Positions 6,876 through 13,680 of a stretch of 15,421 nt of DNA are shown here, in pieces. Positions within the stretch are counted from its first letter, which is position 1. Each line of letters starts with the position of its first letter. The position numbers were made by a program, and so were the translations under genes. Under the pieces are notes generated by a model. The model was not told the origin of the DNA and searched no databases. It saw only the letters and a program-made list of their open reading frames with translations. This stretch comes from Flavobacteriales bacterium (GTDB lineage: Bacteria; Bacteroidota; Bacteroidia; Flavobacteriales_D; Sanyastnellaceae), in NCBI GenBank assembly GCA_947457285.1, contig CANGVZ010000015.1, positions 1 to 15,421 of the forward strand. Direction: 5' to 3'.

Positions 6876-8429
6876 TTAGTTGGCAACAACAATCTTCCTA
6901 GAGTGACTCACTCCATTCATTGTCATATTGCAGAAATAAACTCCTTCTTGTAAATCTTGTATTGAGAGAGTGTGCTTATGAAGACCTGGGCCAAAATGAC
7001 GACCGTTGAACTCCGTGCTAACTAACTTCCCTTGCGAATCATAAATACTCAAAGTCAAATGTGCTGCTTCCTTAAGACTAAAACCAACTGTTAGATTCTC
7101 TTTAGCTGGGTTTGGATAACATGGAAACATTTGATCTACTGGATAGACGAGACGGTTTTGTTCATTGGCGGCGCTAAGGTTGATATTTTCATCACCAGGC
7201 AAATAAGGAACAAACTGTAAATAGCACAAGTACATTTCGTCCTGAGTGCCTTCGCCCCACGAGCTAAATACAGGAGGATTAAAAGGATTCGAAGGGTTAT
7301 TGGACGTATTGTCATAAGTCGCAATGCAATGAATTTGATAGCCCGCTGGTATCAATGTCATATTCGGAAATGCGTAGAATCCTTGCCAATTAAAATCCCA
7401 TTCCGGAATCTTTACTAGTGGAATCACGGTATTACCATCAGGAGATTCCGCATACACCTCATAACTTTTACATAAAAGGTGGGCATGAGGACCTATTCCG
7501 ATTAGCGACGCATTGAATGGCACATCCAACACTCCATGAAACGTCTTAACCTGATTTGGCAGTATAAAAAATGGCTGGTCCAAATTCAAAGGTGAAATCG
7601 TTGTTGTTTGAACATATCGTTGAACAGGGTCTTCACTGAAGAATATATTGATGCTTGTCTGATCCTCTTGATTTATACTGCTTGGACCATAGTGCATTTG
7701 CAGCAAGATCTTACTATTAGCTAGTAGCTTTTTTCCAATCGTTGGAGGGTAGAGCATCGGGTTCGAACCCGGCACCCAAGCGGCTATGAAAGGATCTACT
7801 GGATCAAATCCAAACCCACCAAATTGAGTGTAACCATATTCTGAATCTTGTGCATCCAACAGATCAGCCTGATTTGAAGTGTCCATTCCAAGAATGGCAT
7901 GATGACAAATTTCTTTATTATCTGGTCTTACTTCGATTGCTTCGATATCAACATCTTCAGTGAGCCCAGTTGGTAAAACAAAAACTTGATATTGATCAGA
8001 ATTATTTCCAATGTGCTGATATGGCTGAGACATTGTAAGCACAAGGTCTGGTTCGCCAATTTGCGATCCCTCAATATATTCGGGCATTGAAGGCATTAGG
8101 CCTGGATCCCCTTCTGGCATTCCATTATTCAACCATTCAGAAATTAAATTAATCTCCTCTTGCGTTAGCCAGTTTTCATCGCGCAACGTAGAATAGGTAT
8201 GATCAGGGCTCCAAGGCGGCATGTATCCAATCTCCGTCACATATTGCACCATTCCACCATTCGCTGAAACCTCTTGATAATTCGTAAGCGGCATTGGGCC
8301 AATCTCTCCTTGTCGATGGCAACTCGTGCAATGTTCAAACATTATAGGTGCTATATGCTGCGTAAAAGTGACCTGCGCTGATAAACTCAGCGCACATAAC
8401 AATAAACAAAAGGATGAGAAGATTTTCAT
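6876..8429 (-). CDS. Exported cytochrome c / copper type II monooxygenase-like protein with T9SS tail
   Basis: A 517-residue secreted protein. A signal peptide (residues 1-18) precedes a small cytochrome c domain with haem motif CTSCH at 34-38 and a likely axial Met70 in GYMPPWSPD. The centre matches the two-domain PHM/dopamine-beta-hydroxylase fold, with copper-ligand motifs in order: HH at 176-177 (CHHAIL), His246 (QMHYG), HAH at 315-317 (GPHAHLL) and Met399 (GTQDEMY), analogous to mammalian PHM His107/108, His172, His242/244 and Met314. The C-terminus, from about FPCYPNPAKENL (435-446), is a T9SS sorting domain. The arrangement suggests a cell-surface enzyme that hydroxylates an unknown substrate with O2, with electrons passed by the c haem instead of ascorbate; that last step is inference. 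The upstream redoxin gene ends 6 bases before this start (TGA then ATG), which suggests translational coupling. Confidence 0.87.
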   Translation of the reverse strand: MKIFSSFCLLLCALSLSAQVTFTQHIAPIMFEHCTSCHRQGEIGPMPLTNYQEVSANGGMVQYVTEIGYMPPWSPDHTYSTLRDENWLTQEEINLISEWLNNGMPEGDPGLMPSMPEYIEGSQIGEPDLVLTMSQPYQHIGNNSDQYQVFVLPTGLTEDVDIEAIEVRPDNKEICHHAILGMDTSNQADLLDAQDSEYGYTQFGGFGFDPVDPFIAAWVPGSNPMLYPPTIGKKLLANSKILLQMHYGPSSINQEDQTSINIFFSEDPVQRYVQTTTISPLNLDQPFFILPNQVKTFHGVLDVPFNASLIGIGPHAHLLCKSYEVYAESPDGNTVIPLVKIPEWDFNWQGFYAFPNMTLIPAGYQIHCIATYDNTSNNPSNPFNPPVFSSWGEGTQDEMYLCYLQFVPYLPGDENINLSAANEQNRLVYPVDQMFPCYPNPAKENLTVGFSLKEAAHLTLSIYDSQGKLVSTEFNGRHFGPGLHKHTLSIQDLQEGVYFCNMTMNGVSHSRKIVVAN

Positions 8430-8435
8430 ATCACT

Positions 8436-8921
8436 TCATTTTTCAATTATACAACCTATCGCAGGCACTGTATGATACTCCGGAGCTCGTCCATTGATTA
8501 TCTCAGACAGCACATATCTCAACTCAAAGGAATTAACCACTGATCGCTTCTTTCCTACCGACTCAAAAGAATTATCTATTCTACCTAAGTAAACCACGTG
8601 GCCATTTCTCTCCACTACCACTTCTGGTGTAATAGTAGCTCCTAATCGAATGTGTTCTGATGAATCTTTTTTCAACTCAAAAGGAATCAAATATTTGCTC
8701 CGGAACTTTGAAATGGTCGAGTCAGATTCCAATACTCCAGGAAACAATCCTACAAATTCTATTTGCTCATTACCGTACTCCTGATAAAGCTCTCGCATCG
8801 GTAAAGCATAGTATTGACAAACTCTGCAAGTACTAGACAAGAAAAAAGTTACCCTCACTACATCCTGACTCTGCGCCGCCAAGCACATTACAACAAGAGA
8901 TAATGTAAGGAGATACTTCAT
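8436..8921 (-). CDS. Exported thioredoxin-like (redoxin) protein paired with the copper monooxygenase
   Basis: A 161-residue protein with a signal peptide (residues 1-18, MKYLLTLSLVVM...) followed by a thioredoxin-like fold. Its redox-type motif is STCRVC with Cys32 and Cys35, and TPEVVVERNGHVVYLGRID is the cis-proline region and following strand. The tail carries LGRIDNSFxxVGKKR and ends with a GCII motif (Cys157); as I remember, redoxin domains fused to cytochrome c/PHM-type proteins in other bacteria have the same tail. The start at 8921 is preferred over the in-frame ATG at 8963 because it gives a clean signal peptide and because a TAnnTTTG element (8943-8950) lies between the two. It may deliver copper or keep cysteines of the partner in the right state, in a way similar to Sco proteins; that is inference. 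It heads the minus-strand block. Confidence 0.82.
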   Translation of the reverse strand: MKYLLTLSLVVMCLAAQSQDVVRVTFFLSSTCRVCQYYALPMRELYQEYGNEQIEFVGLFPGVLESDSTISKFRSKYLIPFELKKDSSEHIRLGATITPEVVVERNGHVVYLGRIDNSFESVGKKRSVVNSFELRYVLSEIINGRAPEYHTVPAIGCIIEK

Positions 8922-8942
8922 TGATAAAGGCAACAACTGTCT

Positions 8943-8950
8943 CAAAGATA
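8943..8950 (-). promoter_or_regulatory. Bacteroidota -7 promoter element for the redoxin-monooxygenase unit
   Basis: TATCTTTG on the minus strand is an exact TAnnTTTG. It lies 21 bases before the ATG at 8921, giving a leader of about 15 bases. It is inside the longer open frame that starts at 8963, which argues against that upstream start. No convincing -33 element is visible. Confidence 0.6.
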
Positions 8951-9012
8951 GTGAATTGTCCAATAGGTTTAATATCCCTAATTAAATAGTGAAGACTTGG
9001 AATGAAAAGTAC

Positions 9013-9519
9013 TTACTTCCGCTTGAATACAGGAACGGTGCTACACGGTTCACCGAACATGATACTTTTCGCCACGGGCTGGAGTTTGAATACGAGGTCT
9101 GCATACGCGCTTTGCGGCACCGGACGATCGCTACAGCCTTTGATGACTAGTCGCTGATCGGTGTATTCTTCAATATTTATTTTCTCAATAATATTTTTAA
9201 AAATAGCAGATTCCATCTCAGAAGCACTGCCTATATGGACGAGACGGGCGATACCGGTCAGATATGAAGCTACAAGCATAAATGCCCAGTGAGGGATAAT
9301 TGCGTCAACACTGCAGAATACTGCCACATATTTATCTTGATACTGAGACCAATCATGATCTTTTAAAAAATCTCTAAATTCCTTTTCACGAAGAGCAAGA
9401 CCTTGCCATAGCAAATCTTTCAAGTCAAAACTCACGCGATCACCTGTTGGATACATCTCCTCCAGATTGATGGTTATCAATCCACTCTTCCCGACTTTAT
9501 TAATTATTTCCTCTTGCAC
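9013..9519 (-). CDS. DUF2480 family protein, GTG start
   Basis: A 168-residue soluble protein of the Bacteroidota family DUF2480, function unknown. Recognisable parts are the N-terminal EEIINKVGKSGLITINLE, the central DHDWSQYQDKYVAVFCSVDAI, GCSDRPVPQSAYADLV, and the terminal SIMFGEPCSTVPVFKRK. The three cysteines (69, 129, 159) all sit in these conserved-looking segments. An ATG at 9576 would add 19 residues but overlaps the end of dxs by 44 bases. Family members, as I recall, begin close to the MEEIxNKV position, which here is GTG CAA GAG GAA; I therefore place the start at GTG 9519, 13 bases after the dxs stop. It is very likely co-transcribed with dxs. No signal peptide or membrane segment. 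Confidence 0.88.
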   Translation of the reverse strand: MQEEIINKVGKSGLITINLEEMYPTGDRVSFDLKDLLWQGLALREKEFRDFLKDHDWSQYQDKYVAVFCSVDAIIPHWAFMLVASYLTGIARLVHIGSASEMESAIFKNIIEKINIEEYTDQRLVIKGCSDRPVPQSAYADLVFKLQPVAKSIMFGEPCSTVPVFKRK

Positions 9520-9532
9520 TTTGCAATTTTGA

Positions 9533-11482
9533 TTAAGACCCTGACATGCGCAGTCCACCTGCCGCTTCTTTAGCACCTACCATTTCGAGGGCAGTAGCTA
9601 CCATTGCTGGGGTATCATAACCGCATTCTGCGTACAACTCATCTTGAGTTCCATGTTCAATATAGCGGTCTGGAATTCCAAGACGCTTCACCTGTGCATT
9701 ATAACCATTATCGGCCATGAATTCCAACACAGCACTTCCCATACCGCCTTGGATACATCCATCTTCAACAGTGATCACATGCTTGAATTTAGAAAACACT
9801 TCGTGCAGTAGCGTTTCGTCTATTGGCTTCGCAAAACGCATATCGTATAAAGCAGCGCTAATGCCTTGTTCTGCGAGTTGTTCGCAAGCTCTCTCCGCAT
9901 AATTTCCGATAGGACCAATTGTTAAGAAAGCTACATCCTCGCCACTGCGCACCTTACGGCCAGTTCCCACTGGTATAAGTTTCATAGGAGTCTTCCAATC
10001 CACCATCACACCATTTCCGCGAGGATAGCGAATCGAGAAGGTCCCGTAATTTTCATATTGAGCGGTGTACATGAGGTTGCGGAGTTCGCTCTCATTCATC
10101 GGGCTGCACACAATCATATTTGGAATACATCTCATGTATGCTATATCATACGCACCGTGGTGTGTAGGACCATCCGCACCAACAAGACCGCCGCGATCGA
10201 GACAGAATACCACATGTAATTTTTGAAGCGCCACATCATGCACCACTTGGTCAAACGCGCGCTGCATGAAGCTCGAATAGATATTACAGAAAGGCACTAA
10301 GCCCTGTGTTGCCATACCTGCGCTAAATGTAACAGCGTGCTGCTCCGCAATACCCACGTCGAATGAACGGTCGGGCATAGCCTCCATCATGAATTTCAAC
10401 GAACAGCCTGATGGCATCGCAGGTGTAACACCAACAATTTTCTCATTTTTTTCCGCCAATTCAATAATGGTGTGTCCGAAAACATCCTGATACAGCGGAG
10501 GTTGAGGACTCTTGGGAACAATCTTTACAATCTCACCCGTTTCTTTATTGAAAATACCTGGAGCGTGCCATTTTGTTGGACTTCCCTTTTCAGCGGGCTC
10601 GTAGCCCTTACCCTTCATTGTAACGCAGTGAAGAATTTTCGGACCAGGTATATCCTTTAGATCACGAAGGATTTTCACCATATAATCTACATCGTGCCCG
10701 TCGATAGGCCCGAAGTAGCGCCAGTTAAGGGATTCAAAGAAATTGCTTTCTTTAATCAAAGAGCCCTTGAGTGATTCACTTATCTTATGGACGATTGCTT
10801 GCGCGTTTGGACCGAATTTCGAAATCTTTCCGAGCAAGTTCCACACTTCATCCTTTACTTTATTGTAAGTATGACTTGTGGTGATGTCTGTCAAATATTC
10901 TTTGAGCGCGCCCACATTCGGGTCGATGCTCATGCAATTATCGTTGAGAATGACAATCAAGTTGGCATCTTCGGCACCGCCGTGATTAAGACCTTCGAAC
11001 GCCAAACCTGCCGTCATGGCGCCATCACCGATTACTGCAACAACTTGGCGGTCTTTTTCTCCCTTCACTTTGCTTGCCACAGCCATACCCAAAGCCGCAG
11101 AAATAGAAGTAGAGCTGTGACCCACGCCGAAAGTATCATATTCACTTTCGCTTCTTTTTGGAAAACCACTTATACCACCATATTTTCTATTGGTATGAAA
11201 AACATCTCGGCGACCAGTTAGAATTTTATGCCCATACGCCTGGTGTCCCACGTCCCACACGAGTTGATCGTAGGGCGTATTGAATACATAATGAATAGCG
11301 GTTGTCATTTCCACCACTCCGAGACTTGCGCCAAAGTGACCACCCTTTTCGGATACGATATCCACGATATACTGACGCAACTCCGTGCAGAGCTGTGGCA
11401 ATTCTTCTTCGGATATTTTGGTTCTAAGATCCTGAGGTTCTAGAATCTTGGCCAACAAGGGCCCTGGGGTATAATTACTCAT
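9533..11482 (-). CDS. dxs: 1-deoxy-D-xylulose-5-phosphate synthase
   Basis: A 649-residue thiamine-diphosphate enzyme that condenses pyruvate and glyceraldehyde 3-phosphate to DXP, the entry point of the MEP isoprenoid pathway and a precursor for thiamine and for vitamin B6 (pdxA is in this window). His49 in GGHFGASLG and His80 in WDVGHQAYGHK are the typical active-site histidines. The ThDP/Mg motif runs from GDG (152-154) to NDN (180-182). The pyrimidine-domain signature DVGIAEQHAVTFSAGMA contains the catalytic Glu, followed by FMQRAFDQ, DRGGLVGADGPTHHG and the C-terminal VEDGCIQGGMGSAV. It is full length. Upstream lies a strong terminator of the preceding gene, then 90 bases with a one-mismatch -7 element (TACCTTTA, 11511-11518), so dxs probably has its own promoter. 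The DUF2480 gene follows. Confidence 0.97.
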   Translation of the reverse strand: MSNYTPGPLLAKILEPQDLRTKISEEELPQLCTELRQYIVDIVSEKGGHFGASLGVVEMTTAIHYVFNTPYDQLVWDVGHQAYGHKILTGRRDVFHTNRKYGGISGFPKRSESEYDTFGVGHSSTSISAALGMAVASKVKGEKDRQVVAVIGDGAMTAGLAFEGLNHGGAEDANLIVILNDNCMSIDPNVGALKEYLTDITTSHTYNKVKDEVWNLLGKISKFGPNAQAIVHKISESLKGSLIKESNFFESLNWRYFGPIDGHDVDYMVKILRDLKDIPGPKILHCVTMKGKGYEPAEKGSPTKWHAPGIFNKETGEIVKIVPKSPQPPLYQDVFGHTIIELAEKNEKIVGVTPAMPSGCSLKFMMEAMPDRSFDVGIAEQHAVTFSAGMATQGLVPFCNIYSSFMQRAFDQVVHDVALQKLHVVFCLDRGGLVGADGPTHHGAYDIAYMRCIPNMIVCSPMNESELRNLMYTAQYENYGTFSIRYPRGNGVMVDWKTPMKLIPVGTGRKVRSGEDVAFLTIGPIGNYAERACEQLAEQGISAALYDMRFAKPIDETLLHEVFSKFKHVITVEDGCIQGGMGSAVLEFMADNGYNAQVKRLGIPDRYIEHGTQDELYAECGYDTPAMVATALEMVGAKEAAGGLRMSGS

Positions 11483-11562
11483 AATAAGTGGGTACTTGGA
11501 AATACAGTGTTAAAGGTAACACCTAACTGTGTTCAAAGTTCGCAAATGTTGTGAAATAGGGC

Positions 11563-11602
11563 ACAAATAAAAATCGGCCAACACCTTACGGCGGGCCGAT
11601 TC
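11563..11602 (-). terminator. Intrinsic terminator after the small membrane-protein gene
   Basis: AATCGGCC (11572-11579) is the exact reverse complement of GGCCGATT (11594-11601). On the minus strand the loop holds a further CGCC/GGTG stem closed by a GTAA tetraloop, with two extra T bases as a bulge, and the stem is followed by TTTTTATTT. This ends transcription of the 11820-11632 gene and isolates dxs. Confidence 0.85.
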
Positions 11603-11631
11603 AAATATTGTGATGATGTAAATAAAATCGA

Positions 11632-11820
11632 TTAGATAATCGTGCCTTCGCGCTCCGCCTTCTCTGTATACTTCTTTTGCATGCGCAACCAAAGCCAAAT
11701 TCCGAAGAAGCCAGCTACGATACATACCCAGTTAAACCAATGAGACATAGGCTCTAAGAGGTGTTTGAAAGTCCACTGAAGCGCGTCAACGATCGGATTG
11801 AGGATACTTTGTAAGTTCAT
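11632..11820 (-). CDS. Small single-span membrane protein, DUF6341-like
   Basis: A 62-residue protein: an amphipathic N-terminal part (MNLQSILNPIVDALQWTF), one membrane span at about 33-50 (WFNWVCIVAGFFGIWLWL), then a charged tail (RMQKKYTEKAEREGTII). Size and layout, with a W/N-rich stretch before the span, resemble the DUF6341 family of Flavobacteriia, members of which have been mislabelled as uracil phosphoribosyltransferase; it has none of that enzyme's motifs. The frame is open up to 11892, but ATG at 11820 is chosen because a perfect TAnnTTTG (11840-11847) lies between the two and the additional 24 residues look non-genic. It diverges from a DUF6427-like gene, a pairing I remember from other Flavobacteriia. 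Function unknown. Confidence 0.72.
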   Translation of the reverse strand: MNLQSILNPIVDALQWTFKHLLEPMSHWFNWVCIVAGFFGIWLWLRMQKKYTEKAEREGTII

Positions 11821-11839
11821 AATTTGATAAATTGTGGGG

Positions 11840-11847
11840 CAAAAATA
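11840..11847 (-). promoter_or_regulatory. Bacteroidota -7 promoter element for the small membrane-protein gene
   Basis: TATTTTTG on the minus strand is an exact TAnnTTTG, 19 bases before the ATG at 11820, giving a leader of roughly 15 bases. On the other strand the DUF6427-like gene has only a near match, CATTTTTG at 11881-11888. The 75-base divergent gap thus seems to hold both promoters. Confidence 0.55.
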
Positions 11848-11895
11848 AAAATACTCGGCGAAAATATCACTTTCTAACATCATTTTTGTCACGAA

Positions 11896-12888
11896 ATGAT
11901 TTTAAGGCAATTTTCCTCTCGTCAACCTTACATGTTGCTCGTGGCTCCCCTAATCGCTATCGGGGTGCTGATACCCGCGTGTACGTGGGGATTCATTACA
12001 TTCTCCTTTGCTGACTTCCCGCTCGATCGCCTTCTAGCTCCCATGCTCACTATCCCATACTTCGGTGCCTCGGTAGCAGCAGGGCTGATCATTATTGGCT
12101 CTTTATTGGGAAACATAATCTTCAATCGACATGAATTCAACGCGTCCCCCACTTTTGTGCCTGCGTTGTTGTATGCGCTTGTAGCCAGCACGCTTTGCCT
12201 TATTAAGTGCAATATTCCCATTTTAGTGGCCAATGTAGCCGTGGTAATTGGCCTCAATCGTTTGATGGAGGTATTTAGACAGTCCAATGCCTTGCCTGCC
12301 TATTTCAAAGCGGCATTTTGGTTGGGCTTAGGAGCCTTGGCTTTTCCACCTTATATCTTGCTGTTGCCCGCCATGATGCTAAGCATCATTAATACCCGCT
12401 CTTTCAATTGGAGAGAACACCTGCTCACCATTGTTGCATTTGCCACGCCCTTTGTTTACTGGGGTGTTTGGATGCTTTGGACCGACCGTTGGGACCAGTT
12501 GATTTTGTTTAAAAAAATTATATCCTTCAACACACCTGAGGGAATGCCAGATTGGACCAACAACTATACCCGCTCCTTTGGGATTTCATTAGGAGTCTCG
12601 TTTTTATTGGCGCTTCGAAGCTTTATTTTTCTATCAGACCGAAGCTCCAATCAAGCTCGAAACGTAAAACGCATTTTCCTATTGATGGCATTGTTTGCCC
12701 TTGCGTCTACGGGGTTTTCTTACGTATACGTAGGACAATTCATACCAGAAGTAGCGATATTGCCTGCCACCTTTGTGATTGGAAACTGGTTTACGAACTA
12801 TCGCTACAGCTTATTGGCTCCCTTCATGTTTTATATCCTGCTTATAACATCTGCACTTCTAATAATTCATGTTTTCCAGTGGATATAA
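11896..12888 (+). CDS. Polytopic inner-membrane protein, DUF6427-like
   Basis: A 330-residue, very hydrophobic protein with about nine to ten membrane segments spread over its whole length (for example residues 13-33, 50-72, 80-100, 130-155, 170-195, 228-245, 255-275 and 300-325) and no soluble domain. Order and size, a short basic N-terminus (MILRQFSSRQPY) and repeated Pro/Leu-rich spans, fit DUF6427, an uncharacterised family of Bacteroidota; the assignment is from memory of its layout and neighbours and not from a diagnostic motif. It is divergent from the DUF6341-like gene and 33 bases upstream of purQ on the same strand. It could be a transporter or a glycan-related membrane protein; nothing in the sequence decides this. 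Confidence 0.7.
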   Translation: MILRQFSSRQPYMLLVAPLIAIGVLIPACTWGFITFSFADFPLDRLLAPMLTIPYFGASVAAGLIIIGSLLGNIIFNRHEFNASPTFVPALLYALVASTLCLIKCNIPILVANVAVVIGLNRLMEVFRQSNALPAYFKAAFWLGLGALAFPPYILLLPAMMLSIINTRSFNWREHLLTIVAFATPFVYWGVWMLWTDRWDQLILFKKIISFNTPEGMPDWTNNYTRSFGISLGVSFLLALRSFIFLSDRSSNQARNVKRIFLLMALFALASTGFSYVYVGQFIPEVAILPATFVIGNWFTNYRYSLLAPFMFYILLITSALLIIHVFQWI

Positions 12889-12894
12889 AAGCAT

Positions 12895-12902
12895 TAAATT
12901 TG
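12895..12902 (+). promoter_or_regulatory. Bacteroidota -7 promoter element for purQ
   Basis: TAAATTTG is an exact TAnnTTTG, in the 33-base gap after the DUF6427-like stop and 19 bases before the purQ ATG. This would give purQ its own short-leader transcript. The -33 region (TTTTCC at 12872-12877) is a poor match. Confidence 0.5.
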
Positions 12903-12921
12903 TCGAAATAAAATCATAGCA

Positions 12922-13614
12922 ATGAAATTTGGCGTAGTCGTATTCCCAGGCAGCAATTGTGACGAAGATCTCGTTTACACAATGAAGGAAATTCTCCATC
13001 AGGATGTAGTAAAGCTTTGGCACAAGGATACGGATATACAAGGTGTGGACTTTGTTTTCATCCCTGGTGGATTCAGTTATGGCGACTACTTGCGCAGCGG
13101 TGCCATCGCGCGCTTTTCTCCCATCATGGACGAAGTCATCAAACACGCCAATAAAGGCGGTTATGTGATGGGAATTTGCAATGGATTCCAAATTTTGACT
13201 GAAGCCAAGCTTCTTCCAGGCGCGCTTCTTCACAATGCATCTCGCAAATTCATCAGTAAAAATATTCACCTAACACCTGTAAGCAAGAGTGCTATTGTAA
13301 CATCAAATCTTGAAAGAGATAGAGCTTACAAAGTGCCTATTGCGCATGGAGAAGGTAATTTTTATGGCCCTGCAGATTTGATCAAAGAGCTTCAGGACAA
13401 CGATCAAATTCTCTTTAGATATTGTGATGCCGAAGGCAAGGTAACCGAGGAGAGCAATCCCAATGGATCTTTGGACAACATTGCTGGAATCACGAATAAG
13501 ACGAAGAATGTTTTTGGAATGATGCCGCACCCAGAGCGTTGTGCCGACTTCGAACTCGGCAACACCGACGGCCGCGAAATCTTCGAATCCATTTTATCGA
13601 GCGTCATCGCGTAA
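12922..13614 (+). CDS. purQ: Phosphoribosylformylglycinamidine synthase, glutaminase subunit
   Basis: A 230-residue class I glutamine amidotransferase that supplies ammonia to PurL for the ATP-dependent conversion of FGAR to FGAM in purine synthesis. The N-terminus FGVVVFPGSNCDED, the oxyanion-hole region FIPGGFSYGDYLR at about 46-58, the nucleophile Cys86 in GICNGFQ, and His203/Glu205 in MMPHPER make up the complete catalytic triad. Length is normal for the separate PurQ subunit. The existence of a stand-alone PurQ implies the three-part PurS/PurL/PurQ enzyme and not the long fused PurL; neither partner is in this window. A strong hairpin follows the stop. Confidence 0.96.
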   Translation: MKFGVVVFPGSNCDEDLVYTMKEILHQDVVKLWHKDTDIQGVDFVFIPGGFSYGDYLRSGAIARFSPIMDEVIKHANKGGYVMGICNGFQILTEAKLLPGALLHNASRKFISKNIHLTPVSKSAIVTSNLERDRAYKVPIAHGEGNFYGPADLIKELQDNDQILFRYCDAEGKVTEESNPNGSLDNIAGITNKTKNVFGMMPHPERCADFELGNTDGREIFESILSSVIA

Positions 13615-13635
13615 TCATTACATTTCATTACCCGC

Positions 13636-13672
13636 GCATTTGTGCAACCCCGTAGGGGGCGCACAAATATGC
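13636..13672. terminator. Strong hairpin between convergent purQ and porin genes
   Basis: ATTTGTGC (13638-13645) pairs exactly with GCACAAAT (13661-13668). Inside it, CCCC (13648-13651) faces GGGG (13655-13658) across GTA. An outer GC/GC pair (13636-13637 with 13671-13672) extends the stem past an AT bulge. Placed between two converging stops it probably ends transcription from both sides, but there is no T-run on either side, so it is not a standard intrinsic terminator; it could also be a dispersed palindromic repeat. Confidence 0.6.
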
Positions 13673-13680
13673 CCATTCGA

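Noticed and set aside
8968..8986. TTTAAT/ATTAAA inverted repeat as terminator of the dxs-DUF2480 unit
   Set aside because: Six A-T pairs only and no T-tract; too weak to call.
10787..11221. A 144-codon open frame on the + strand
   Set aside because: It lies wholly inside dxs, which has all catalytic motifs; the other-strand translation shows no recognisable domain and no promoter.
11632..11820. Uracil phosphoribosyltransferase, a label sometimes given to such small proteins
   Set aside because: The protein has 62 residues, one membrane span and no PRPP-binding motif.
11821..11892. N-terminal extension of the small membrane protein to 86 residues
   Set aside because: A perfect -7 element at 11840-11847 lies within it, and the shorter form matches the family layout.
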